From: Sipunculus nudus
Lineage: Eukaryota > Annelida > Sipuncula > Golfingiida > Sipunculidae
Reading direction: 5' to 3'
DNA: 64,000 nt
NCBI GenBank assembly: GCA_026874595.1
Contig: CM049321.1
Span: 13,347,479-13,411,478, forward strand
The position numbers were made by a program, and so were the translations under genes. Under the pieces are notes generated by a model that had not been told where the DNA came from, ran no database searches, and saw nothing but the letters and a program-made list of their open reading frames with translations. Below, piece after piece: positions 36,451 through 50,100 of this stretch. Numbering within the stretch: position 1 is the stretch's first letter; the number at the start of each line of letters is the position of its first letter.

Positions 36451-38870
36451 TAGCTCAGCTGACTTTCAGTCATGCTGGGCTATAGCGATGGGTCTTTGTC
36501 CGTCGTCCTTCCGTCTGTCCGTCCGGCCGGCCGTCCGTTAGCAGGGCACAAATCGTAACCGTAGGGGCTAGGGCCATGAACCCTATGCAGTCTTAGAGGT
36601 TATAAAAAGATCTCCTTGCAAACCTGAAATTAGGTCACTGCGACCTATATTCTCGAAGTTATGGGGTGTGTTTGCACCCCCCAGAAATCACTCTTTGAGA
36701 CAAAATTTTCATCCCAAACCTTCCATCTTTCACATACAGCTCACCTACCAACAGGGGAAGAACCATAATTTTTTTTAGGTCAAAAGGTCAAAGGTCAAGG
36801 TCACAGGAGCCTTTTCTTTGAAAAGCCTGTGGATGCATTTTAAGCCAACCCTTTCATCCCAATTCTTTGATTTTTCACATATAGCTCACCTACTAAGTTG
36901 GAGAAGAATCCTATAGATTTTGAGGTCACAAGGTCAAAGGTCAGGGTCACAGGATCCACTTCTTTGAAAAGGTTGTGGACACATTTCAAGCTAGACTTTT
37001 CATTCCAAACCTTCCAGCACTGATATTGCTTCTCTGCCAACAGGGGAAAAGACCTGTTGATTTTGAGGTCAAAGGTCAAGTTCACAGCACCCACTTCTTG
37101 CGTGGAGTCATTTTCAGGCAAACTTTTCAATCTGTACCTTCCATCTGTCATATATGGCTTACCTACCAATAAGGGAAGAAGCCTATTGATGTTGAGGTCA
37201 AAAAGTCAAAGGTCAAGGTCACAATATTTAATTGTTCTAAATGCTTGTGAGCATATTTCAAGTGTAACTGTTCAACCCAAACCTTCAGTCTTTCACATAT
37301 GCCACATCTATGCATCACTCAGTTTGACTCAAACTTCATATTTATGGGTCTTTTTGCTTGAATAAATAACTTATTGATTTTGGGGTCAGCTGATCAGCAG
37401 GTTAAAGGTTGCAGGTCAAAGTTATTCACCCATTGGTTGCCAAGTAATTACACCAGATTTAAGTGGTTAGTAGTTACCCATCATTTAGAAAGAATCCAGT
37501 TGATATATGGGCAAAAGGCCAAGGTCATAGGTCAGGGATGTTCACAATTACTTATTTTATAGACCATCTCTATTTTTCTTGTATATATAACCATCCCACT
37601 CCAGCTGGTACATCTCCCTGTGTGGCTGTAATTGTGAGTGACACTGGTGACATATGACTCCCTTTTGTATCAGCCTATTAAGTGATAAGGCTCAGTGATA
37701 AGTACCTCGTTACTTCATAACAAAAACACTGTTGTCAGAATGCTTCAGCCAGGCATTAAGACTATGAGAGTATAGTATTAAGGTTTAGCTACTGATTTAT
37801 AAGATGATGGAAACATTTTGCAGTTTATTTTATGGAATCCTAGCAATAAACTTAGTTTCCTAGATATCTGAATATTTTAATATATATCACCACATATAAA
37901 AGCAAGTGTTTGTTCTCATAATATGTGGATGTGTACCTTGATTTAGGATGGCTTTTTGTTTTATTTCAAGACTCTTAGTCATGCTTTCTGCATTTCTTTT
38001 CTTTCAGGTTTGGCAGTTTACCTACCCTGCTGACCCCATTGAAAAGCAGAGTGATAATAAAAAATATTGGACTTACACTTTTTACAATTGCATATCTATA
38101 AATCTGATATGAGGGCCTGGACATGCCTTTTGAATTATTTTTGGCATTCATTACTGGATAATTTGCCCAAGTTTGGTCTCTTATTGGAGAATGTGGGATA
38201 TCAAATGTCATACTTGTCAGAAATCCATTATGTCTGCCAGTTAGCCACCTTAGAAATTCTTTCTTCAGTGCAGTTTCAGTAATTTTTCTTTAATGTTTGG
38301 TCCAATTTACAGAATGTTTGTTGTCTGATTTCAGACTTGTCAGAAGTCCAATATGGACACCAGGCAACCATCTTTTAATTCCTTTTGATCATTTTATCTC
38401 AAGAACAGTTAAAGTGAATGCAGTTGGATGTATATTTATGTAATCTTGTAAAGGATTGGGTCAAATATTTCTGAATAAATATTACCATCATTTATAAAAG
38501 TGCAGTACAGTTGGCTTGTATTGAATAAAAATTCACACAGAAGCACCTGTTTCTCAATAATTCTTGCATGTATTTCCTTGATTTTTGCTATATATTTTGA
38601 TCTTATATTTTCCCTTTGTGGTGTTCCTTTGAGACTGACAGGTTTCAAGCAAGCTGTTGGAATAGTTCCTGATAGCTTAACAATCATGCATTTTCCTCAG
38701 ACCATCAGTTCACTGTGTTTTAACCAGACATAGGTGATATATATTTCTGTTGTCATAGAAAATTTTCAACAAATTGGTTCTTCAAAATTTGACTGGAAGT
38801 TGTGAATCTCAGTCCATGATGTCACAGGTCATGCTTGGCAGCTGAGCGTCATGACCCATGGGTCACTTGT
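36451..38870 (+). mobile_element. 2.42-kb AGCTCAGCTGAC element, copy 2
   Basis: A full-length second copy in the same orientation with the same ends and the same internal AGGTCA-bearing repeats. Close similarity and equal length indicate fairly recent movement or duplication. Flanks differ from copy 1, which argues for transposition rather than a large segmental duplication. No coding capacity is seen. Confidence 0.9.
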
Positions 38871-40429
38871 TTATTCAAACCTGCAAATACACACACATCC
38901 ACCATACAAACATACCATAAACCAAAGAAAAGAAAAAATATATACAGAAACATACATACATATATTTATTTATATACCCAGAGATGTAAGTGTAAATAAA
39001 CATTTGCTCTGACCTGAATATCACACATATCTTGTTACCAAGGTCACTAATGATAATTTTAGCCACACCTGTCACTCAGGTAGGCTCACCTGTATTCTCA
39101 CCTGTGCCAGAATGTCATTTATATACATATAGATATATATGAGTAATATACACAAACCACATATCCTGTGTTGTATGGATTCTGTGTACTGTAAAGGTGC
39201 ACCTGCCCCAGTATTAATGGCATACACTTAGTATTCAATTATGTACAGTGCAAATGTTGGGATCCAATGAAAAAAATAATATATGTCAGTACATACACAT
39301 AAGCCTTTTGTGATAGGGCACCTAAATTAAACCCCACTTTGAACTGAGTGTAATAGATCCTCCTATATACTGACTCTAAATAATTAAAACATTTTCATAA
39401 ACAAAATATCACAAAATCTCTAACATGGAGGTGCTGTTTTCACCAGTGTCTCTTGTAAGCACAATTACACAAAAACTGCTGAACTATTTCCATCAAATTT
39501 AGCAGAAAGTCATTACATCAGCCCTGTTAAAGTTTGGTGTGCATCCGGATAAAGGAGTGTATCCGGATAAAGGGATATATTCGGATAAAGGAATGTATCC
39601 AGATTAAGGGAGTATCTGGATAAAGGGGTGTATCCGGATAACCTGAAAAATGGAATGTCATGTGCACATGCTGCAGTATTTGATATATTTCAGTGGTACT
39701 AATGAAAGTTATATTCACTTTTGTGTGTTCTTTTGTGTAACCTTACAGCTGTCTCACTTAATATAACCTGGTGGAAAACATACAGTGACAAAAAACAACC
39801 CATGACACCTGTTATTTTCCCAGAATGCTTTTCTTACCATGCTGTATACTCCAGGATGTTTAAAATGAAAATATCAGTCTTGCATAGATTAGGGGTATCA
39901 TTACATGTGCATGATTTTAATTGATTTATTCTGGAACACATTGCTTTATTTAGCTTGTTAAGTTGAACAGGGCACGTTTGTCGAAGCAAAGGTCTGTGCA
40001 ACTTTCATTTGAAAATTTCTGAGAAAAATTTGTATGTGCATGGTATGTGGGTCAGGTCAGAGGTCAGAGCCTCATGTTGGATAACTTGTAGCATTGTTCA
40101 TTTAATATGTCCATTAGCATGTCAGAGGAAACGGGCATATTTAAAACAGGATTTAGCCAGAATGTTGGGAAGCTAAGTTATCTAAGGATGTTTCTTCTTG
40201 AAATCAATTTGCCACATCAAAAAAATGACTGTTCGACAGAATTGGCACACATATTATGTCATGCCCAAGCATCGTCTACAGTAGTAATACAAAAGTTAGC
40301 TCTGTCAGATTTAAAAGTGGCCTGGATTTCAGCCTCTACAGTGACATGCATAGAAGATGATGGTACATACTGACTAGGGATAGGACGTGTTTGGGATCCC
40401 TCATGATTATTCTGGTCAGATCTTGTACG
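38871..40429. other. No gene recognised
   Basis: Contains the TATCCGGATA minisatellite at 39.5 kb. An 88-codon frame at 40,107-40,373 has no recognisable similarity. Confidence 0.55.
39541..39641. repeat. About 18-20-bp minisatellite of TATCCGGATA
   Basis: Six units of the type gtgtatccggataaaggg. The core tatccggata is a perfect palindrome, so units could form alternating small hairpins. Confidence 0.9.
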
Positions 40430-41120
40430 CTTGTATCATTGTATTCCCATACAAAATGGGGATACTATGGTTTAGGCACGGTTGCACCGTCACTTCCGCC
40501 GAAATTTTTTCAATCAGGCGAGATAACTTGAGAAAGATTTCACAGAGCCTGTTAATTTTTTACAGGAATATAGATATTGGTGAGAGTACGAAGCCTATTT
40601 CAAATTGGGTCATGAGCTGTACCAGGAGAGTGACCTTGAACTTGAATAGGTCCAATTTTGCTGAAAATCACACAAAACAATGAGATATCTCAAGAAATAC
40701 TCTATGGATAGGTCTGAAAATCAGGTTGCATGTAGATCTTGTATAGCCTTGTCTTGTGTGGGAGACTGGTGGTGTTACCTAGCTATAATCTTTTTGTTTT
40801 TCTGCCGTTTAATACCCCTGTCATTGCCACTTGACCATAGTGTCAGCAATATCATTTAAAAACTAATGGACAGATTTCGTACATATTGTGCAGATGAATA
40901 GATATAGGCCCAAGCTCTTTGACCAGTTCAAAGAATGTTCACCTTGACCTTGATGTTGAAGGTCAAATCTGCAGAAATATATGATTTTTTGTAAAGTACT
41001 GCATATTTTTTCCCTGAAATTTGATACAGTATTTGTTGGAACCACTATCTTTGACAAGTTTGAAGATTGGTGAACTTGATCTTCTTGAACCGCCAAATCT
41101 CTGGGGATACTATGGCATCG
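40430..41120. mobile_element. Related GGTCA-motif dispersed repeat
   Basis: ggggatactatggtttaggc near 40,458 and ggggatactatggcatcg near 41,103 bracket a region with accttgaccttgatgttgaa and ggtcaaatctgcagaaat, the block shared with 3.0-3.2 kb. No coding sequence recognised. Ends uncertain. Confidence 0.4.
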
Positions 41121-41657
41121 ATGTCAGACATAACCAGTTTTGTATAGATTTTGCGAAACAACTGGATTCATCAGTGGGGAATGAAAAAAAGTCATGTATG
41201 AGTTACAAGAAATTATCTGCTAAACCCTACAGGCATCATAAGGCATAGATTGAAAATTTAATGGCCTTTCTGCAACTTATTTATGGCACTGTTCTGTCAG
41301 CAATATTTGGTTTTATCGTCCAGCCAGGAAGATGGTTTTGTTAAGATAGACACCTCATGTAAATAATTGATAGGTTTACTCTAGCAACCTGGGGATTTAG
41401 TGTTTTGTTTTTAGCTTATTGGAATATGAGCCACTGTATGTATCATTAAATAATGTATCATAGCTGTACCCATGGTATATCATACGTATTTACTGATGCA
41501 GTGGGTTTTACATGTATTCAGATAAATTATTTTGTGCACCTCGGGTGCTTTTTAATGCATGAGTCCATGGCTGATTGTTGCTACTGTCCACCAATATGGT
41601 AAAAGTCCCTGATGGTGTATGATAACACTTCCTGTTGTATTGACCTAAACATGAACT

Positions 41658-42463
41658 ATGTGTGACCTTTATCGCATATTCATACCAATGAATAATCATG
41701 AGCAGAGCAATAAAGTTACCGTTAGCATTCAATTACATGACAAGTGCAAAATTTGCACATTTAAGGCAACTCTCCCAAACAGAACACGTCCGTTCCAGTG
41801 CCCCTGTCTGCATGTTTATCCAGGATATTTTATATACAAAGGAGACCATATAAAAAGTTCTACTCCAAAAGTTGCAGGAGCTATACCCGACTACCATGTG
41901 AATAATAATGTCTTACCTGACCATGAATGCATATGAGACAAATACTTCAAAATATGGCAGAACACTTCAAAATGATTGAGATATATTCCTATCTAGGAAA
42001 CAAAGATACAGTAATTCCAGCTGATGACTTAGCAGTCAATGTAACTTCATATGCTTCCACCTTTGTGACATCTTTGTGTCGTTACTTTGGTCTTATAAAC
42101 AGCTTTTGCAACCTTAGACATGGAACCCCATATGTGGTCGCAGATATAAATCCAAGAAAATCACCAGTGAGCGGCAGGTTTTGGATCTGTTTTGACCGAC
42201 AGATCAGAAAGTGGCTTCAAAGCAATTCCATTGTGAAACGAATAATCCATCTGCTTAAGTGTGTTGTGAATGCTCCAGACAGGTTTGGACCTATCAGTTG
42301 TGTTGAAGTACCTAGTAACAGGGTCATTGTGAATAAGAATAACCAAATTCTTTGTTTTGGGGCATTTTCCTCCAGAGAAAGCCTGTCCCTCACTATTTTG
42401 GCTCATGTACATGTGAACACACTATATGGATTGAAAACAATTTGGTCAATCAGCATTACCTGA
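41658..42463 (+). other. Overlapping open frames of unknown origin
   Basis: Two + strand frames, 92 codons (41,658-41,936) and 178 codons (41,927-42,463), overlap by 10 bases in different phases. The longer is the largest ATG-to-stop frame in the window outside the SETD2 exons and simple repeats. The peptides contain CKICTFKATLPNRTRPFQC and SPVSGRFWICFDRQIRKWL. I recognise no family. The opposite strand also has an 84-codon frame over the same place. It could be a decayed mobile-element gene with one frameshift, or chance. Confidence 0.2.
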
Positions 42464-42711
42464 ATTATTTTGAAACAGTTTAGTATGTCAAGGGGGTAAA
42501 TATCTCACGATATGACATGTATCACAATGTGTCACTCATGATAAAATACACCATATGATGGTTATAAGTAGAGTTAGATATCTCATAATATGGCTACAGT
42601 TCACATTCCAAGACACTGCACTGGAGTTAAGTAACGTTTTAGGCCATGCCATTACCTGTATATATATCAAAACCTGAAATCCAGAAGATTTTGTAATGAC
42701 ATTCTTATCAG

Positions 42712-43112
42712 TTACGTTGGTTGCCTTTTTGTTCACAAGGGTTATAAATTTGTTATATTCAGGAAACAGAAATTATCGCAAAATAAAACCTTTGGGAATA
42801 AGAGGTTCCTTCTTCGAAGGCAAAATATTGACATTATAAATAACAATAGATCTTATATATTACTCATAAATTAAAGATGCTATTATAAACTTTACCAGAT
42901 CTTTCAAATAAACTACCAGTGACAAACAGTAATTTCAGTTAACAATAAAAAAATCTCACATAAAATTTAAGATAATTCATTCATGGAATAATGGGTATAC
43001 TCTGTGTAGGTGTTTCATTTGGCAAGATTGCTAAAAATGGAACCCTTGCAAAACAATGAAAAATTGAAAATCATGAAATTTAAACCTCGCAAATATGAAG
43101 GCAACCACAGTA
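42712..43112. mobile_element. CTGTGGTTG-family MITE, copy d
   Basis: The left end is eroded (ttacgttggttgcctttttg) and the right end intact (cctcgcaaatatgaaggc then aaccacagta). The interior includes cgcaaaataaaacctttggg, shared in form with the copies at 52.5 and 56.4 kb. About 400 bp. Confidence 0.75.
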
Positions 43113-44099
43113 TCACATGGTAGCCCTTCGTCTTTTTTCAATGAACCATGTCTGATGGTCACCAAAAGGCTAAGGACCTATCCTGGAAATACAAATAAAC
43201 AATATATAGTATTGCATTATGCATCCATTTTGTTTTGGGGTCGTGAAAGCACAGGGCTGGAAATAATACAGCAGTTAATTATGCGTGAGAGAATCTGTGG
43301 GTTTAAACCCAGGAATTTCACTTTTGTCAGACTGCAGTTTCTGAGTGAGGTCAGCTTGCACTGAATACAAAGCTTGTTCTTGATTGGTTGCTTTATGCCA
43401 TGGTTCACAAGCTGGATGCATTAAGTCCATTTAATCAGAATTGTGTTTGAACTGTTCTGGGTTGTCCCTTAATCATCAAAGACATGTCATTACTCAGGGA
43501 TAGAATAAAAAAATTGAGAGACTGTTTCCAAATTAATCATTTCACTATGTGCTAGCTTTGTTGCCATGGAAACTGAATCACAGGAAGCCATTCTTGATGG
43601 TACAGCTGCCAATAGTTCAACCAACATAACAACATTATAGTTATAAATAATGAGAGAGTACCTATTATGTTTGAGTTCAGCTTTTTGAACATGATATGAG
43701 CAGTGTTTCCTGACTAAACTTGTTCACGTCAGTACATTATGAGTAGTGTGATAGAAGCATGGGCAGTGATTATAGAGCATCTGAATAATTATTGGGTGTA
43801 TAAAATTTCCTGTTAAGTATATTTAGTTAGTTCTAGAAACTGTCTAAAATGATAAAAATAATGATATATGCAGTCAGTTAACTGAAAAGAAGGCATCATA
43901 TTTTGCCATTTCCCATGATTTCTCTGATATTGCAGAAAAGCTAAGGAAATGGCAGAGTTTTAGAGCACCCATCACAATTTGAATCAGCAATGGAAATAGT
44001 AGGAACTTGAGGTAAATCATAGGGTTCAGGATATGTTTGCTTATTGTAGGAAATTGTAGACAGTTGTATCAAATCACAGTTATATCAAAAGTGGCTGTA

Positions 44100-44435
44100 G
44101 AGACCTGCTTCTGTGGCTTTGAGGTAGAGCACAGGACTCAAAGCTGGGAGATAGTGAGTTCTAATTTCAGTCAAGGCGGTGAGATTTTTCATGGTCGGCC
44201 CCCACCCAGTGTGAGTGCTCTGCAGGCTTAATGGGAAGGTCATGCCCAACGACCATGTTTCATTTGTGTGAGAGTGCCTTACAGGGGTTCCTCGGGTATG
44301 ACCCAGCAATGGGGACGATTACACACCCAGGGCCCACAGGTGCAGAAGTCACCAGGCCTGGTTAACCCCAGGATATAAAAATGAGAGGAAGTGTGTGATA
44401 CTGCCCTGTCACCAGAATGGAATTTTGCAGATGTA
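44100..44435 (+). mobile_element. Probable second tRNA-derived SINE
   Basis: gtggctttgaggtagagcac resembles a tRNA 5' half with an A box, and gagttctaatttc at about 44,157 is a degenerate B box. A GC-richer body follows (cccaacgaccatg, tatgacccagcaatgggg). Unlike the surrounding AT-rich DNA. Only one copy was seen here, so the call rests on the tRNA-like head. Confidence 0.5.
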
Positions 44436-46140
44436 CATATACGCAGTTAAGTTAGCATTAAAAAATGGAGGCGGTTACCTCCACCGAAAATATATTTAAA
44501 AAAAGTGGCCGCAGAAAATAATAGAAGGTAGCAGGCAACTGTATTCTATTATAAACAATGACATCTGTGGCAGACAGTCGCAGGGAATAGTGTTGAGTGA
44601 TGAGTTGTCCTACACCACAACATCCTACAATTCTCTGCAAATGTTTATGATTGTCACCGCAGATTGTAGTGTCAGATTGTGGCAGATCGTAGATCTCAGT
44701 GTAGCAAAACGCTGAAGTTAAATTGTACCTTATGAGGTCTGCTTCAATCATTGATGCATGGCAGAGCATGTAAACAAACACACACATTACACTTTAAGTA
44801 TTGCATTAGAAAATTATGCCCAAACATTACACAGGATATACATCATGGTGGTAATAATACTATTATACTTATGGGGAAGGGGATAGGGGTGGTTGCATCC
44901 TTCGGTTTGTCTCTTTGTCTGTAGGTTTGTTTACATTCATGATGATGCAGTGGAAGGGACTGTGATGGTATTGGGGGGGGGGGGGGTCTGCTGATCATTT
45001 ATATCCAGTTTTCTTGCTAGTTGGTTGTGATAACAGACTTCTGTATTATCATTAGTGTTTACTGACTGAACTCCCGAAGTGGTGGTGTAGTTCCAGGGCC
45101 TGAGATGACATCAGGGGTCTGTGAACATTGTGTGATGAGAGTAATTACTGCCAGCCCAGTAATCAGGTTACCAGCCCATCTGTTGATGACAGCACTGGAT
45201 CTGTGTTTGTTGCTGGCTGCACCAGTCGACTGCAGGCAGTTCCTGGCAGCCTCACCAGTATCTGGTCCAGCATTTACTCTGTGAGCTGTAAATTGAATCA
45301 GGTGTCACAGCTGATTGGTTAGACAGGTCACATGACTGACTGGTCACATGACCCCAGCTGATTGAGAATGACCTGGGACCAGTGATATCTGACATGGGGG
45401 AACCAGTAATGATGGTGGTAGCTTTCTCTCTCGTGCACATAAATCAATGCTCATATCACAAGATAGTGTTGGGAATCTGTTGTAATTTTATGATCCACCA
45501 TCAGTAAAAATCTGTTGACCTCTACTGACTGATAACCAAAATACATAGTTTGTTTAGAGTATGGAATTTATTACCATATACAGACCTAAACATCATCTCA
45601 ACTGATATATCAGCATATTTAATCACTGATATATTGATAATTCTATATCCTATGTGTGTGTTGTTAATTTCTATAGCTATGAAATTATTAGGAACACATG
45701 TTTTCTAGAGACTGTGCAAATTTTCTAGAGACTTTAATGAGAGCATACATTTCTTCATCACAAAGCATAAGTTATGTGTAAAATTTTGTAATTGATTATT
45801 GCACTGCAAGATCAATGATCAAATCAGTTTGCACAAACCGATCGATCATTGATTATGATCGATCATCAGCCCATCACTAGCACAAGAATAGATGGACTTA
45901 ATCTGGCATCACAGTGATGTTAAATTTGTGCAAAATAAAATAATTTGTATATTAAGGCTTGGTATTTTGCAGCCTGTTCAAAAGGTCCAATAGATATTGT
46001 AAAATATATCTTAAATAGGTATATGGAAGCCAGCTTTGTGACTAATATCATTCAATCTGGTGAATAAAGGGTTACCTAGCTACTGATAGTCAATAATCAC
46101 AATAAAATGAATATCAGAAGCCGTATAACTGGTAAATGGA
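44436..46140. other. No gene recognised; MITE end-like motifs
   Basis: ggaggcggttacctccacc at 44,467 is a near-palindrome whose inverse occurs at 14,617. A G-run lies near 44,973-44,986. gatcgatcattgattatgat with catcactag near 45,840-45,880 resembles one end of a hAT-like MITE, but no partner end is clear. Confidence 0.5.
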
Positions 46141-46236
46141 TTGTATCTCTCTGTATAGAATAATTCTGTAGCCTGATGGTGGCATCTTTTGTATCTCTCT
46201 GTATAGAATAATTCTGTAGCCTGATGGTGGCATCTT
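46141..46236. repeat. 48-bp direct duplication
   Basis: ttgtatctctctgtatagaa to ggcatctt occurs twice head to tail (46,141 and 46,189) with no mismatches seen, indicating a recent event. Confidence 0.95.
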
Positions 46237-46732
46237 CCATTGAATGAGGATGTAAGTAGCAACATGAGAAGCATACACATGTCATTATTAGGCCTTTTGG
46301 ATTTCAAGTTTACCTGCTGGGGGCTGGAATTATCTAAATTCATAATCATTAGTCAAGAAACTAAGACTAAGAGCAAATTTATATCTGAGGTTCATTTTAC
46401 ACTTTGAGGTACCAGCATAGTTTGAACAGAAGACCAGCTCTAAAGTCCATAGCCTTAACCACCGATAGTGTGTTGATTAATGGATCACATCAATGATTGG
46501 TCATTTTCTTTCCTAATCAATGATAGTGGAAGCATCTTTGTATAATTGACCATATATGATTATTTATGCATAAGTAAAAATGTTATATTATCTAAAGAAA
46601 TAAAACTAAATAAGTGTAAAAATAAACATAAATTAACATGCATTCTGTTATTTTATAGTGACCATTTTAAAATTGACCACCTGCCTGCTGTGGTTTACTA
46701 TACAAACCAGATGACATCTCAGCTTGTTTCTG

Positions 46733-46733
<1 letters not shown>

Positions 46734-46809
<76 letters not shown>
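46734..46809. repeat. (TA)n microsatellite, about 37 units
   Basis: An almost pure ta run, about 300 bp upstream of the large SETD2 exon. Long TA runs can extrude as cruciforms and are often length-variable. Confidence 0.98.
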
Positions 46810-46813
<4 letters not shown>

Positions 46814-47109
46814 CATAAAATGAAAACATATATGATTTTTACATGATATTCTGTCACAAATTTTGTGTTGATTTCTTGTTCAATAATTTCTGTGCTGCAA
46901 TAGGACACATTTTTATAAAGATGTTAAACAACTTAGGTGTTCTTGGCTAAATTGCCCAACAGAAACTGCATATTGCAAAGGGGTATTTTAATTTTATTTG
47001 CATGTCCAGTGCGCCAATTGCTGTGGATTATTGTCAGAGCCTTGAATCAGATAACTAAATTAAACTTTTTGGCCTTTAATGCATATAGATTTATTTTCTT
47101 TCATTGCAG

Positions 47110-50100
47110 TGAAGAGCCACCAAGTCCTGAAGCAAATAGAGAGGTTCCTATGGAAACCAGTCCTTCAGAAGTCACCAGCAGCACCCAAAGAGAAAAACGG
47201 CAGCAAGGTCTCAATACGAGAGGTCAAGGAAAAACAGTCTCTGTGAAGTTCGATAAAAAGCCAGCACTGATGCCACTCAAAATTCATTTAAACCCAAGCA
47301 AGATTTCCCGAAAAGGTGTACCTCAGCCAGTTCCACCACCAGAGAAAACTGAAAAGATCACCAGTCCGCTGGCATTGATCTGTCAGTATGGAGATGAACC
47401 ATCACAAGAGGATGAAGAAATCAGTGCAAAGGACTCTGAAAACAACAAGGAAGAGGGTACTAGTCATAATGCAAATGATAGTGGTTTTAAAACTGTGAGT
47501 CAAGTTAAAACACCAGTAAGTGAAATAACTAAAGATACAGACAATAAAGTATGTGCAGCTCCTGTAAATCCGGTTAAAGCTGTAGTAGATACAGAACCAC
47601 AGGTGGCAGAGGTAGAATCAGATTCCAAGTTAAAGAAATCAGTAGAACATATTGACTTTACAAATGATAACAATCATGAATGCTCTCAGACTGAAATGGA
47701 CAGTCATGACAAAGAAAACAATAAGGACCACTCAGCAGGAGTAGTTCGCAGATCTAGAGGTCGTCGAACTTGTGCAGGCAGGCTTAATACTGAATCAGTA
47801 GATGTTCCAAAGAGTTGTAATCAAGATAAAAGTGTGAAAGAAAACGCCACGCCAGATTCAAAAGCTAAAAACACTGAGGCTGTAAGTACTAAAACAATGG
47901 CTGTTGAAATGATCAGTTTAACAGATATACCACTCCCAGGCTCAATACCACTGCCCCCAGAACCAAAAGATGCATCAAAAGTGACACAGCCTGCTGTAAC
48001 AATTCCTGTACCAGATGAGATCCCATTACCTGTTGAAAACAGGAGAAGATCAGGTAGAAGAAAGCACAAGCACAAACACAGTCACTCCCACTCTCCAAGG
48101 AGTCACGATACTGTAGAACCTGTCACTGAAAGCCCAACATGTCCTCAAGAAGAAGAGCCAGTGCCACCACCTCCACCTCCTGATGAAAGCATCCCACCGC
48201 TGCCACCAGATGGAGGGAAGGCATCAGGGGATCAATCAGGAGAATCAGCAAGTAGTGATACAAAAGATATTTCCAAAGGTGTGCTTTCACCTCCAACTGG
48301 ATATCAGACTCGTGCCACCATTGGAAAACCAAAAGCATTGGGCAAAATTTCCTTCAGCATTAAACCAAAGTTTCAGGTTCTCAGAAAAGGTAGTACTGAC
48401 CAAGAGGAAGAATTACACAAGGAGCCAGAAATCAAACAGGTTTCCAATTTGAAAATAAAAATAACAAACATTTCCAGACTCAAGGAATTATCTAGTCCTG
48501 AAAGAGCAGAGGATAAACAGAAACCCATCAGTGGAGACGTTGTGTTGCCTCCAGTACCAAACGTGGTAGAGTCTAGTTGTGAGCAGAGTGATAAGCCTAA
48601 AACAGAGGAAGATGATATGTTTATTTTAAGAAAAGATATTGAGAAAAGGGAACATCATTGTGTAGAATCTGAGACAGCAAAACCTACTGTAAGGACTCGA
48701 TCTATGTCCAGAGATTCAAAGGACACGCCAGAATCAAAAGAACCAACAGAAAGTAAAGAACCTTCAAAGTTCATGCCACGTGTATTCAAAGTCAAACATG
48801 TTAGCAAAATCAAAGGTAAAACACCTGACAAGACTGACACGTTGGTTGAAAAAGAAACTGTCAGAATAAGAAAAAAATCAGAAACCAGAGTCAGCCGGTG
48901 GGATCAGCCTAAGTCAGATTTGGCTACAAGGAGAAACAGTGAATCTAGTCCGCTGCAGACAAGAAGTGCTGCTGGGAAAGAAATGCCAGTCACAAAGAAA
49001 AAAGTGGAGGAGGAAAAGTTGGCAGCTAAAGTTGAGTTAGGTTTCAAGGGACCAGTAGAGCACCAAATAGTCACTGTTACTTCTGCAATGCATGACAAGA
49101 GTTCTGTCAAACTAAAATCAGAAAATGGTTCTGAAGCAGCAGCCCCCCAATCAGCAGAGCAGGTGAAAATTGACCCATCAGAGAAAGCAGATGATTGCAG
49201 TGCTTCATCCAACATGGCAGTGGACTCAACTATATATGAAGAGAATGTTGAGGTGAAAGTAGAGGTGGTGCCCATTGAAGCGATAACTCCGTCCATACCA
49301 GCAGCTCCAAATTGTGAAATACATGTTCCAGACATTCCCCAACCAACTAGCATAGTACCAGCGTCCACTGCTGCCACAGAGAATTCTCCATTGTCAAAGT
49401 CAACTGCCGATGAAAGCTCAGTTGAAGTTTTGAATGAAACTAAGCAGGAGACAAAGATGGATGTAGATGAAAATCAAATTGAACCCCATGTGCTTATTGA
49501 TACTGATGATTCTCCAGCTTCATCTACTAATACACAACCAGAGGTTGAACCAGACAAACATGCAGTTAATATTACTCCTATTGTTTCTACACCATCTCCA
49601 ATTAGTGAGGTGCCTGTTAAAGCTGCATGTTCTCAACCAGATGCACATATGAGAGATTTAGAGACCTCTGTAAAATCTGAGGAAAGTTTGATTGAAAGTG
49701 CAACCAATAAACCCAAGGAGGTTGAGAGGGTAAATGAAACCAATGCACATTCAGTTGAGGAGGCTTCAGTTGAGAAACCAAGTGAGGTTCCTTGTAAACC
49801 AGCAGTTGTTGCCGCAGAAGAAGTGACTGCAAAGGAAGAAGGAAGAGCGACAGACAGGACAGAAGTAATTGAGAATAAGGACAGTCAGGGGATGGACATT
49901 GATAGTGAGCCAAATGTGGTAGCTTCTGGTCAAATAGATGAAAAACCAGGAAGAGAAACGGAGGATAAAATTATGGCGAAAACTGAAGTGCATGATGAAA
50001 AAGTTGAAAAAGTGACATCAGAAGTAACTCAAGTTGATGAGCAGCAGGTGAAGGCTGAGTCAGAGGCTGAGACAGTGTCATCTACACACCAACCATTGCA

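Noticed and set aside
46546-46818. 90-codon frame ending in an Ile/Tyr repeat
   Set aside because: It is the translation of the TA microsatellite.
46937-47109. Start of the SETD2 frame at the ATG 46,937
   Set aside because: The 57 codons before 47,110 read as intron, and a strong pyrimidine tract with AG ends exactly where SETD2-like sequence begins.
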